Positions 10,340-18,755 of a DNA stretch of 64,000 bases are shown here, piece by piece. Made by a program: the position numbers and the translations under genes. Within the stretch, counting starts at the first letter, position 1. Every line of letters begins with the position of its first letter. The notes beneath the pieces were generated by a model. That model was not told where the DNA came from, made no database searches, and saw nothing but the letters and a program-made list of their open reading frames with translations. The DNA is from an uncultured Vicinamibacterales bacterium. GTDB taxonomy: Bacteria; Acidobacteriota; Vicinamibacteria; Vicinamibacterales; UBA8438. Location of the stretch: the NCBI GenBank assembly GCA_958295905.1, contig OY282382.1, positions 3,496,001-3,560,000 of the forward strand, read 5' to 3'.

Positions 10340-11386
10340 GTGGTTGACAATGACACGGTGCTGGCCCACTTGGCCCGGTGGTTTCCCTCGCGTGCCGAGA
10401 ACGCGGCCACGGACGCTCTGGCCTACGTCCTTAACCGATCCGCCAAGGCCAGGGAAGCACTGGATGACCTGATACGGTCGGGTGTGGAGAATGTGGCGTC
10501 CGTCGTCAGGGTGCGCACGCAGGTGGTTGGTCCGGACGGGACCAGACCCGACTTGGTCGGCGAAGACGAGGACGGCAAGGAAAGAGTGCTCGTCGAGGTC
10601 AAGTTCTGGGCTGACCTTACAGACAACCAGCCAAATGCCTACCTCGACCGGTTGCCTGACGACGGACCGGCGGTGCTGCTGTTCCTGGTGCCCGACGAGC
10701 GGGTCAAGACCCTGTGGCCTTCTTTGCGCCGGCGTGCGGCAGCGGCCGACCGGCCTGAACTGTTGGATGTGGCCGCCGAGCGGAAGTGCATGCGGGTGGG
10801 TGACAGCGGTCGTCACCTGATGGTGACCGGTTGGACCGGCTTGCTGGACTGCATGGCGACCCGCGTAAGAGATGCCGGGGAATCTGGCATCGAGGCCGAC
10901 ATCCGGCAACTGCGGGGCCTCGCCGAATACGCGGAGATCGAGACGGCGCCGGAGGCCGAAGGCCGCAACCGTTACTTCCGTCGCCTCATCGACTCGGCGA
11001 CCGCACGCGGCGTGGACCAGAGTTGGCTGAGCACGAAGGGCTTGAATCGGACCCCGAGGACTTACGGCTACGGAAGATACGTACGGTTTACCGGATCGGG
11101 AGCCGTGTCCTGGTTCGGTGTCAACGATGTCCGGTACAAGAAGTATGGCGAGACACGGCTGTGGCTCCATTTCAAATCCGCCAAACCGAAAAGGGGGCGC
11201 CTCAACCAGTCCCAGTTCGACGCGTTGCGCAAGCGGTGTCGATTGCAGGACCGGAACGGCCGGGGCTGGGTGCCGCTCACCGTGAAATCGGACGTCGAGC
11301 CTTCCGAGATTCTGGAAGACGTGTTGGACCAACTGGTGCGGATCACCGAGGTCATCGACAATCCGTCGTCGGAGTCTGCGCCGTAG
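10340..11386 (+). CDS. Putative PD-(D/E)XK-fold nuclease
   Basis: I choose the GTG at 10340 because GAGGAGG lies five bases upstream. The 348-residue protein begins VDNDTVLAHLARWFPSR. Near residues 65-100 the segment GTRPDLVGEDEDGKERVLVEVKFWAD carries the spacing PD(x)n-EVK typical of PD-(D/E)XK endonucleases (D in RPDL, E and K in LVEVKFW). A basic C-terminal domain (KSAKPKRGRLNQSQFDALRKR) could bind nucleic acid. The last residues, SSESAP, and the stop codon come from the repeat A that follows. It is followed by an AAA ATPase and two more accessory genes, a setting that fits defence or a selfish unit, but no known system is recognised. Confidence 0.7.
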   Translation: MVDNDTVLAHLARWFPSRAENAATDALAYVLNRSAKAREALDDLIRSGVENVASVVRVRTQVVGPDGTRPDLVGEDEDGKERVLVEVKFWADLTDNQPNAYLDRLPDDGPAVLLFLVPDERVKTLWPSLRRRAAAADRPELLDVAAERKCMRVGDSGRHLMVTGWTGLLDCMATRVRDAGESGIEADIRQLRGLAEYAEIETAPEAEGRNRYFRRLIDSATARGVDQSWLSTKGLNRTPRTYGYGRYVRFTGSGAVSWFGVNDVRYKKYGETRLWLHFKSAKPKRGRLNQSQFDALRKRCRLQDRNGRGWVPLTVKSDVEPSEILEDVLDQLVRITEVIDNPSSESAP

Positions 11387-11541
11387 AACGGCACCGACTC
11401 CCGCAGGAGGCGCCGACTCCCTGGAGGGTTGGTTGGGCGGCAATCGAAAGCCGCAGCGCAACCTTGCGGTCGCGTTCGGAGTTCGCTGGCGCGAAACTCC
11501 TACGGCGACGATTTCCGGGCTGGGAGTCTGCGCCGTGGAAC
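11372..11541 (+). repeat. Dispersed repeat family A, full copy with a second end
   Basis: It starts GAGTCTGCGCCGTAGAACGG, includes CGCAGGAGGCGCCGACTCCC and GAGGGTTGGTTGGGCGGC, then the palindrome around GTTCGCTGGCGCGAAACTCC, and finishes with another GGGAGTCTGCGCCGTGGAACG. It overlaps the last codons of the nuclease gene and ends 19 bp before the ATPase start. Confidence 0.85.
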
Positions 11542-11560
11542 GAGTAGTCGCGGGCACCGT

Positions 11561-12841
11561 ATGGATCCGGTCCGAAACCCCTACAGCCCCGGCGCCGGCA
11601 CTCCTCCGCCGGCGCTGGTGGGCCGCGATGTCGAGCTCGAGGCGTGCAACGTGGCCATCCAGCGCTTCGGTTTGGGCCGACCGGAACGCAGCATGCTCCT
11701 GACCGGCCTGCGCGGTGTCGGCAAGACGGTGCTGCTCAGGGAATTCGGCCGGCTGGCCGACGGTCACCGATGGGCGCATCACGCCATCGAGATCACCGAA
11801 GAGTTGAAGTTCGTGGAGGAGATGAGCGCACTGGCGCACGGGGTGCTGCGGGCGCTGTCGCCCGGCAGGCGCGCGGCGGACCGCGCACGCCGGGCCCTTG
11901 GCGTGCTGAAGTCGTTTCAGCTCAAGTGGAGGCTTCTGGACGGAGGAGACCTGGTCATTGGTCTGGATCCGGTCCCCGGCCCCGCCGACTCGGGATTGCT
12001 CGATCGCGACCTGGCCGGACTGTTCCTCGAAATCGGCGCGGTGGCGCGGGAACGCGGCGTCGGGATCCTGGTCACGATTGACGAAGTGCAGAACCTGCCC
12101 CGGGAACACCTCGGCGCCCTGATGGTGGCGCTGCATCGCGTGAGCCAGGAGCAGTTGCCGGTCATGGTGGCGGCGGCAGGCCTGCCGACGGTTCCGCGGC
12201 TCGCCGGCGAGGCCAAGACGTACGCGGAACGGCTCTTTCGCTTTCGGACGATAAACAGTCTCGCGGATGCCGACGCGCGGGCGGCTCTCGCGACGCCGGC
12301 GGATGCGGAAGGGGTCCGATGGCGGGAGGGGGCGCTCGATCGCGTCCTGGCTGAAACCCGGGGATATCCCTACTTCATTCAGGAGTTCGGCAAGCATGCC
12401 TGGGATGTGGCCGATCGACCGGACGAGATCACGGCTGACGACGTGGACGTTGCGGTACCACGCGCTACCGCAGAACTGGATGCAGGCTTCTTTCGTGTGC
12501 GGCTCGACCGGACCAGCCGGGACGAACAAACCTACCTCGCGATCATGGCTTCATTGGGAGAGGCGCCCTACCACGTTCAGGTCGCCCACGCCATCGAGAC
12601 GTGGAGCGGCGACGATTCGTGGATCGGGAAGGCGGTAGCGGACATCAGGGGACGGCAGCCGCCCGCGCGAAGCACGGAACAGGACGTCACGGAACGGCTC
12701 CGCGACTCCCTGATCGCAAAGGGACTCTGCTACCCGCCCCGCGAGGGCAGAATCGATTTTACCGTGCCGCTGTTCGGCGAGTTCCTGCACCGCCAGCAGG
12801 GCAGGACCGGAGGAATGGAGTCGGCGCCTCCGCCGGCGTGA
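11561..12841 (+). CDS. AAA-type ATPase with C-terminal winged-helix-like region
   Basis: The 426-residue protein is read from ATG 11561 (MDPVRNPYSPGAG). A Walker A motif GLRGVGKT lies near residue 49 and Walker B ILVTIDEVQ near residue 167, followed by the sensor-type segment VMVAAAGLP. The layout is that of ORC1/Cdc6-like or STAND-like single AAA ATPases, which are often taken from mobile elements. The C-terminal 150 residues include an EQTYLAIMASLGE helix run and LRDSLIAKGLCYPPREGRIDFTVPLFGEFL, a winged-helix pattern. The final MESAPPPA reads from a degenerate repeat A end. It probably forms a unit with the nuclease before it, separated by repeat A. Confidence 0.8.
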   Translation: MDPVRNPYSPGAGTPPPALVGRDVELEACNVAIQRFGLGRPERSMLLTGLRGVGKTVLLREFGRLADGHRWAHHAIEITEELKFVEEMSALAHGVLRALSPGRRAADRARRALGVLKSFQLKWRLLDGGDLVIGLDPVPGPADSGLLDRDLAGLFLEIGAVARERGVGILVTIDEVQNLPREHLGALMVALHRVSQEQLPVMVAAAGLPTVPRLAGEAKTYAERLFRFRTINSLADADARAALATPADAEGVRWREGALDRVLAETRGYPYFIQEFGKHAWDVADRPDEITADDVDVAVPRATAELDAGFFRVRLDRTSRDEQTYLAIMASLGEAPYHVQVAHAIETWSGDDSWIGKAVADIRGRQPPARSTEQDVTERLRDSLIAKGLCYPPREGRIDFTVPLFGEFLHRQQGRTGGMESAPPPA

Positions 12842-13183
12842 CCCGGGTCGTTGGGGCGGTCGCAACGCGGGGTGATCTCTCGTGCGGGGGGCGGTAAAGC
12901 AGGCGTCCCGAGACGGAGCAAGCCGGCGGGATGCCGTCTCGTGCTCCCTGATTCGCGGCGCCGGGCTGTTGCGCGGGAATGACGCCGATGCCGTTTCCCG
13001 CCCAGTCGAGACGGCCGTCCACGCGGAATGCGTCGCCCGTCGAATGCGGCGGGGTTCGTCACGGGCTCCTGCTGCGCGGTTTCTCGCATTCGTAGCAGGA
13101 TTCCGGGGCGGTTCGGGACTGCAAAGCGCGGTGGCTCATCGCAACGCGTAGAACCCATCGCCTTGCGCTTCTCCGCGACGGCG
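12842..13183. other. Gene-free spacer with a vestige of a DUF4143 C-terminus
   Basis: No intact gene is seen. On the minus strand 12966-12995 reads GNGIGVIPAQ, which matches the end of the frameshifted AAA/DUF4143 gene nearby (DGIGVIPAGLLSA at about 13910-13945). Around 13050 is TTCGTCACGGGCTCCTG, a degenerate form of the family C end. The spacer therefore looks like worn-down accessory DNA. Confidence 0.4.
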
Positions 13184-13768
13184 CTACGTGAACAAGTCGC
13201 GCACGGGGATCTTGAAGTCCGAAAATACGGGCGCGCCGTCGAGGGCGCCCGGTTCCGGGACCACCGTGGCCGGGCGCGCCGGGCGATGCGCGGTCACCGA
13301 ACGGGTCTCTGGATACATCACCCAGACGAGCCGCGTGCCGGCCCGCAGCCAGTCGTCGACCTTGGCCTGAACGGCGGCGGCGGAATCGCTGGGGGATACG
13401 ACTTCGACCGCGAGGTCGGGCGCCATCTCCAGAAATCCGGTCGGAACGTCGGCTGCTCCCAGGCGGTCGCCGGCGACGAACGCCGCGTCGGGCGCGCGGA
13501 CCGTATCCGGGCCGCGCTGCAGAAGGAATCCCGTTTCGGCTGCGAAGACCCGGCCCAGGTTCCGGGCCATGACGTGGTTGCCGATGACGAGTCCGGCCTT
13601 GTGGGCGACCTGTCCGTGACGTCCTCCCGCCGGCGTCATCACGACCAAGCCTCCTCGTACGAGCTCCGTCCGCTTGCCCTCAAAGGAAAGGCGCGAGGAC
13701 AGAGCGGGAAGCTCCGTCGCCGTCACCAGGGCGGTTCCGGCGGTCGAGACCACTGCTTGTTCACCCAT
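13184..13768 (-). CDS. Uma2 family (PD-(D/E)XK) endonuclease-like protein
   Basis: The 194-residue protein begins MGEQAVVSTAGTALVTATE and matches the Uma2/DUF820 layout: an N-terminal helix, ELVRGGLVVMTPAGGRHG, then AETGFLLQRGPDTVRAPDAAFV and MAPDLAVEVVSPSDSAAAVQ, where the D of PDL and E-x-V supply the PD-(D/E)XK-like centre, then WLRAGTRLVWVMYPETRSV. The family is very common and amplified in some bacteria, and its function is mostly unknown. It lies alone between worn repeats and the AAA/DUF4143 gene on the same strand. Confidence 0.88.
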   Translation of the reverse strand: MGEQAVVSTAGTALVTATELPALSSRLSFEGKRTELVRGGLVVMTPAGGRHGQVAHKAGLVIGNHVMARNLGRVFAAETGFLLQRGPDTVRAPDAAFVAGDRLGAADVPTGFLEMAPDLAVEVVSPSDSAAAVQAKVDDWLRAGTRLVWVMYPETRSVTAHRPARPATVVPEPGALDGAPVFSDFKIPVRDLFT

Positions 13769-13905
13769 CCGCGTTGCCCGGTCGGTCCGTCGCGTCCGGT
13801 CCGGGGCTGCGCTCCGGTCGAGCCGACGCCCGCGCCGACCCCCACGGGGGACCACCCATGCGCCTGGTCGCATTCTACTACCGCGGCCGAACGAGGGCGG
13901 CGCGG

Positions 13906-15176
13906 TCAGGCGCTCAGCAGGCCCGCGGGAATGACGCCGATGCCGTCGGCGCGCCGGTAGGCCTCGTGACCGGTGGTGATGACGGCGGCGTCGAGCAGGT
14001 CGGGACCGAGGCGTGCGGCGAGCCACGCGAGGTGTCGGGTGTCGGCGTCGTCGACGGTCGCCGAGAGCTTCACCTCGAGGGCGACGACCCGGCCTCGCGT
14101 CGTTCGACGATGAGGTCGACTTCGTGCTCGCCGCCGCGCGTCCGGAGGTGTCCGACGCGGGCTTCATTGGTCTGCGCGTAGGTTCGGACCGAGAGCGTGA
14201 CCAGCGATTCGAACAGGGCGCCGAGGAGGGTGCCTTCCCGCGGGATGGGAGGTCCCGCGGGGGCGCCGTCGACCAGCGCCCCGGTGTCGACACCGAGGAG
14301 CCGGGCCGCCAGCCCCGGATCGGCGAGCTGGTGAACGGGGGCGGCCGCGAGTCGCCGCAGCCGGTTCCGGGTGGGCGCCCAGGCGGGAAGCGGCTCGATG
14401 ATCCACAGTTGCTCCAGGGCGACCCGGTAGGGGCGGGTGGTCGTCTTCGCCGGTTTGTCGGATTCGCCCCCGGATGCGGCGTCGCGGATCGTCTCGTAGG
14501 ACGCCGTTGTCGAGGATGCCGCGGCATAGGCGGTGAGCCACCGGCGCAGCGCGCCGGCGTTCCGGACGGGTTTGCCGAGATCGACGAATTCCTTTTCCAC
14601 GATGCGGTCGACGTAGCCGTCGAGCTGGGCGCGAAGCAGGCGTCCGGTGTAGTTCCGCAGGGCCGGGAAACCCGACCGCGTGATCTCGTTTGCGTAGTCG
14701 GTCAGCGAGAGGCGGGTGGCGCCGCCGAGCGCCGGTCTGTCGCCTTGGAGCAGAGCCGCGAGACGCACCGTGGGCGTGGCGATGGCGCGTTCAGCCAGCG
14801 CCATCGGGCGCATGCGCACGGTGACGATGCGGCCGGCGCCCGAGTGCGTCGGCGCATCGTTCGGCGCGGCGGACCCCGCCAACAGGAACCGCGATGGGCG
14901 GGGGTCACGGTCGACGGCGCGCCGTACGAGATCCCAGGATGCCGGCAGCCGCTGCCATTCGTCGACGAGGATGGGCGGATCGCCGGTCGTGAGGCGTGCC
15001 GGCGCGCCGCGGACGATCTCGAGTTGGGCGGGGTCGTCGAGCCGGTGGACCGTCCGGGCTCGACGCAGCGCGGTCTCGGTCTTGCCGACGGCTTTGGGGC
15101 CTTCCAGGGATACCGCCGGCAGCCCCTCAAGGAGCGCATCAAGTTCAGTGTCCACGATCCGCGGCCGGTACTCCAC
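13906..15176 (-). pseudogene. AAA ATPase with DUF4143 domain, broken by one frameshift near the C-terminus
   Basis: The frame from ATG 15176 encodes SLEGPKAVGKTETALRRA (Walker A, about residue 23), ILVDEWQRLP (Walker B) and the DUF4143 part with YVDRIVEKEF. It stops at 14070 after EHEVDLIVERREAGSSPSR. One base away, the frame goes on as VVALEVKLSATVDDADTRHLAWLAARLG and ends GIGVIPAGLLSA at 13906, the normal DUF4143 nuclease-like end with E-V-K. So a single-base shift near 14090 splits the gene. It may be a true mutation or a base-call error. Such ATPases are common, often mobile, and of unclear role. Confidence 0.85.
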
Positions 15177-15195
15177 GCTCTCTACGATACCAGAT

Positions 15196-15264
15196 GGACG
15201 GCATTTACGCTCCCGATTGGACGGCGTTTACGCTCCCGATTGGACGGCGTTTACGCTCCCGATT
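15196..15264 (+). repeat. Three tandem 23-bp units plus a partial fourth
   Basis: The unit GGACGGCGTTTACGCTCCCG plus ATT is present at 15196, 15219 and 15242, with one change in the first copy (GCATTT), and a partial GGACGG follows at 15265. The array sits just upstream (20 bp) of the start of the AAA/DUF4143 gene, so it occupies that gene's promoter region. Confidence 0.93.
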
Positions 15265-15413
15265 GGACGGTATCGCCTGCCATGGCGCACGTGGCGCCCG
15301 CCCCGCCGCCGGCGGGCCGCACCGGCAGGTTGTCCGACGCGTGGGCGTTGCTGTCGGCCATGCCCGCCCCGTGGACGAGCATCGCGTGGTTGAGCAGCGA
15401 CCCGTCGCCGCCT

Positions 15414-15507
15414 TGTCAGGCACGGGCGTTCTTCCCCGCGGGCGCTCTGGCCGCTGACGCTCTCGCCGCTTTCGGGGCGCCGCGGGGTTTCACCACGGGC
15501 TGTTGAC
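15414..15507 (+). repeat. Dispersed repeat family C copy
   Basis: It begins TGTCAGGCACGGGCGTTCTT and ends TTTCACCACGGGCTGTTGA. A matching copy is at 38439-38535. Worn ends with CCACGGGCT occur at 9168, 13062, 36817 and elsewhere. Confidence 0.75.
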
Positions 15508-15532
15508 GCATCCGGCAGCCCGCGGCGCTCGG

Positions 15533-18223
15533 TCACTCGCTTTTGAGGGTCACGAACGGGTCGGCCCGTGAGGCGCGGCGGGCCGGGACGTAGCTGGCGA
15601 GGAGGGCAATCCCCAGGAGCAGCACCGTCGCGGCACCGAACGACGCGGGGTCGGTCGGGCCGATCTCGAACAGGAGGCTGTCGAGCAGGCGCCCCGAGGC
15701 GAGGGCGGCGCCGACGCCGAGCACCGCGCCGACGAGCACCGGCCGCAGGGCTTGGCCGACCACCAGGGCCACGAGTTGCCGGGCGGTTGCGCCGAGGGCC
15801 AGGCGCACGCCGAGCTCGTACCGCCGCTGCGCGGCGATATGGGCGGCGATGCTGTAGATGCCGACCGCCGCGAGCAGCAGGGCAAGGCCCGCGAACGCGC
15901 CGGCCACGAGGCTGTTCAGCCGCTCGGAGCCGACCGATTGCGCCATCCGGTCCTCGACCGTAGCCATGTCGAACAGGGGGATGTCGGCGTGCAGGTTCCT
16001 GAGCTCGGCGCGGATCGCCGGCGCGAGGGCGGCCGGATCGGCGCTCGTCCGGACCAGGAATCCCGGCTCGCCCGCGAGGAACTGCGCATGCGGCTTGAAG
16101 AGGTGCGGCTCGGTTTCGTCCGCGAGACCGAGGGTCCGGGCGTCCGCAACGATGCCGGCGATGGACACCGCCTCGCGGCGGAAACCGCGGGCCGCCACCA
16201 GAAGAAGGAGCTGCGGGCGCTCGAGAATCCGGGCGTCCGGCTCGCCGGGGAAGAAGCGCCGGGCGAACGCCCGGTTCACGATCACGACCGGCGGCGCATC
16301 CGCTCCGTCGCGCGCCGTGAAGCCGCGCCCCGCTTCGAGGCGCATGCGCAACGCGGTGAAGTAACCGGGGCTGACGGTGTCGTCCGGAACCATCGGCGGC
16401 TCCTCCTCCGAAGCGTCTTGCCCCGCGAAGCGGAGGCCGACGCCGACGCCGTCGGTGGATTCGAACGGCAGGCGATCCGTCATGGCGACCGACTCGACGC
16501 CGGGCAGGGAGCCGACGCGTTCGAGGATCCGGTCGACGAACGCGGTCTGCCGCCGCACCTCGTGCACGTGCGAAGCGGCGCGGAACGTCAGAAGATGGCG
16601 GTGATCGAACCCCACGTCGGTCGCGGTCAGCCGGGTCAGGCTCGTCAGGAGCAGCCCGGCGCTCACGAGCAGGACCAGGGTGAGCGCTACCTGTCCGCTC
16701 AGCAGCGCGGTCTGTAGCCGCCGCCGGGGGACCGCGGCCCCGCTCTGCAGGCCGGCCGCCGCCCGATGCAGGAAGCGCGGCAGCCACGCGAGGGCCGCGC
16801 CGACGCTCACGAGGCACATCACGACGACCGTGACCACGGCGAAGCCGAGGGTCGCGCCGTCCAGCCGGATGGTGTCCGCGAACAGCGCAGTGTCCGCGAC
16901 CAGCGCGCGCAGGCCCCCCATGCCCGGTCCGAGCGCGGCGAGCGCGACGGCGGCGGCCAAGCCGCTCAGCGCGACCGTCTCGGTCAGCAACTGCGCCGCC
17001 ACGCGCCGCCGGGTGGCGCCCATCATGAGGCGCACGGCCAGCTCCCGCCGGCGTCCGAGCGTCCGGATCACCTGCAGGTTCCCCACGTTCGCGCACGCGA
17101 TGAGCAGCAGCAGGGCTATCGCGCCCGACAAGAACCAGGCTCGGCCGCGGACGTCGCCGACCAACTGCTCGTGGAGGGGCCGCACCCAGAGCGCGTCGCG
17201 CGTCATCACGGACGCGGCGGCGGACATCCCGGGCGCCGGAAAGAACGTGCCCGCCGCCCGCCGGCGGACGACTTCCAGTTCCGCGGCGGCGCTCTCGGCG
17301 GACTGCCCCGGCGCCAGCCGCCCGATGACGCGGACCGACACCATGAAGATGCGCCGGCGGTCGTCGGCGTCGATCGGCGGGAAGGTGTGCGGGAGGTACA
17401 CGTCCACGCGGTCGCTGCCGGGGAAGCTGAAGCCGGCCGGGGCCACGCCCGCGACCACCTCCGGCCGGCCGTCGATAGTGAGCGTCTCGCCCACCACCGA
17501 CCGGTCGCCGCCGAAACGCCGCATCCAGAACTCGTGGCTCAGCACGGCGACGTCCTCCGCGCCAAGTTCCTCGTCGGCGGCCACGAAGCCCCGGCCGGCC
17601 GGGAACGGCTCGTCGGTCAGCATCGGAAAGAATCCCGCGGTCACCAAGGTGGTCACGACGCGCTCCGGCTCACCGCGCAGGCTGAGGTTGACGTTCCGCG
17701 GCGACATCGCCAACGCGGCGACGGCGTCGAGCCGCGTGGCCCCGTCGCGCCACGCGAAGAAGGAGGGATGCAGGATGACGTCTTCCGGTTGACCCCGGCC
17801 GCGCACCGCCCCGATGGCGACGAGCCGCTCCGCCTCCGGGTAGGGGAGCGGGCGCAGCCACAGCGCCCACGCCACCGCGAACACCAGGGTGGTCGCCCCG
17901 ACGCCGACCCCCAGCGTCAGCAGCGCCATCGCCGTGAAACCCGGCGCGCGCCGCAGTCCGCGCAGGCCGTGCCGCACGTCGCGGGACAGGTTGTCGACGG
18001 CCCGGAACCCCCACGCCGCGCGGCAGTCGTCCTTGGCGGTGTCCAGCGACCCGAACGCGAGCCGCGCCTGCCGCCGCGCTTCTTCCGGGGTCAGGCCGCG
18101 CGCCCGGTTCTTCGCGGCCTCCTGCTCGAGATAGAACGCGATCTCGGCGTCGAGGTCGCGGTTGGCGCGGTCGCGGCGGAGAACGGTGCGAAGCCGCAGG
18201 ACGATCTCGTCGAGCCAGCGCAT
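15533..18223 (-). CDS. ADOP-family ABC permease (MacB/FtsX), complete
   Basis: The 896-residue protein begins MRWLDEIVLRLRTVLRRDRA, with the cytoplasmic N-terminal helical prefix domain (DLDAEIAFYLEQEAAKN, then GLTPEEARRQARLAFGS) that marks acidobacterial duplicated orphan permeases. It goes on with RDVRHGLRGLRRAPGFTAMALLTLG, a MacB-type periplasmic domain, an FtsX core near residues 370-490 (LLIACANVGNLQVIR), a second periplasmic domain and a last FtsX block with RRYELGVRLALGA. It is divergent from the PadR gene at 18315, the usual pairing for ADOP genes, so PadR-controlled expression is likely. The substrate is unknown. Confidence 0.95.
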   Translation of the reverse strand: MRWLDEIVLRLRTVLRRDRANRDLDAEIAFYLEQEAAKNRARGLTPEEARRQARLAFGSLDTAKDDCRAAWGFRAVDNLSRDVRHGLRGLRRAPGFTAMALLTLGVGVGATTLVFAVAWALWLRPLPYPEAERLVAIGAVRGRGQPEDVILHPSFFAWRDGATRLDAVAALAMSPRNVNLSLRGEPERVVTTLVTAGFFPMLTDEPFPAGRGFVAADEELGAEDVAVLSHEFWMRRFGGDRSVVGETLTIDGRPEVVAGVAPAGFSFPGSDRVDVYLPHTFPPIDADDRRRIFMVSVRVIGRLAPGQSAESAAAELEVVRRRAAGTFFPAPGMSAAASVMTRDALWVRPLHEQLVGDVRGRAWFLSGAIALLLLIACANVGNLQVIRTLGRRRELAVRLMMGATRRRVAAQLLTETVALSGLAAAVALAALGPGMGGLRALVADTALFADTIRLDGATLGFAVVTVVVMCLVSVGAALAWLPRFLHRAAAGLQSGAAVPRRRLQTALLSGQVALTLVLLVSAGLLLTSLTRLTATDVGFDHRHLLTFRAASHVHEVRRQTAFVDRILERVGSLPGVESVAMTDRLPFESTDGVGVGLRFAGQDASEEEPPMVPDDTVSPGYFTALRMRLEAGRGFTARDGADAPPVVIVNRAFARRFFPGEPDARILERPQLLLLVAARGFRREAVSIAGIVADARTLGLADETEPHLFKPHAQFLAGEPGFLVRTSADPAALAPAIRAELRNLHADIPLFDMATVEDRMAQSVGSERLNSLVAGAFAGLALLLAAVGIYSIAAHIAAQRRYELGVRLALGATARQLVALVVGQALRPVLVGAVLGVGAALASGRLLDSLLFEIGPTDPASFGAATVLLLGIALLASYVPARRASRADPFVTLKSE

Positions 18224-18252
18224 GCATGCCCCCTTTGCTGCCGTCGCCCGAA

Positions 18253-18286
18253 GATATATGATTTCAATATCGAATGTCTATATACA
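18253..18286. promoter_or_regulatory. Putative PadR operator/divergent promoter
   Basis: The 91-bp gap between the divergent ADOP and PadR genes holds one AT-rich island. It is an imperfect palindrome, GATATATGATTTC - AATATC - GAATGTCTATATAC, whose arms match in most positions when one is reverse-complemented. Its place and dyad form fit a PadR binding site covering both promoters, including TATA-like -10 boxes on both strands. Confidence 0.6.
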
Positions 18287-18314
18287 CGCGGCCCGAGAGC
18301 GCCGGAGCAGAGCC

Positions 18315-18653
18315 ATGAAGCGGCAATCCGACCGGACCGACCTCCTGCGGGGCACCCTGGACCTCCTCATCCTTCGCACCCTCGAGCTACGCCCCCTCCA
18401 CGGCGTGGCGATTGCGGAGCGGATTCGTCAGGTGACGCAGGGAACGTTCGTCGTGCAGCCGGGGTCGCTCTTCCCGGCGCTGCATCGGCTGGAGCACGAG
18501 GCGTGGATTGCCGGGGCCTGGACGACCAACGCCGAGAAGCGGCGGGTGAAGTCGTACCGCCTCACCGCGGCCGGCCGCCGCCACCTCGCGGTCCAGAGAC
18601 GCGAATGGGACCGCATCGTGACCGCCGTGGCCCAGGTTCTGGAAACCGGCTGA
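18315..18653 (+). CDS. PadR family transcriptional regulator
   Basis: The 112-residue protein MKRQSDRTDLLRGTLDLLIL shows the classic PadR winged helix: LRTLELRPLHGVAIAERIRQ, the wing segment VVQPGSLFPALHRLEHEAWI and the TNAEKRRVKSYRLTAAGRRHL motif. The C-terminal dimer helix is short (subfamily 1). It probably represses the divergent ADOP permease and itself through the palindrome at 18253-18286. The inducing signal is unknown. Confidence 0.95.
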   Translation: MKRQSDRTDLLRGTLDLLILRTLELRPLHGVAIAERIRQVTQGTFVVQPGSLFPALHRLEHEAWIAGAWTTNAEKRRVKSYRLTAAGRRHLAVQRREWDRIVTAVAQVLETG

Positions 18654-18755
18654 AGAAGCGCAGGAAGCGCGCGGGGAGGGTGCCGGTCGATCTATGATTG
18701 GCAGGATCGGCAACGCCGAATGGGCCGGATTGTTCCGGACCGGGAGGACCTGACC

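Noticed and set aside
13184-14527. 447-codon continuous frame read as one protein
   Set aside because: The first half is a shadow frame of the AAA/DUF4143 gene; only the part from 13768 down is a recognisable Uma2 protein.
15228-17096. 622-codon frame overlapping the ADOP permease on the same strand
   Set aside because: It is a shifted frame of the permease and carries no motif; the 23-bp repeats give it an artificial stop.
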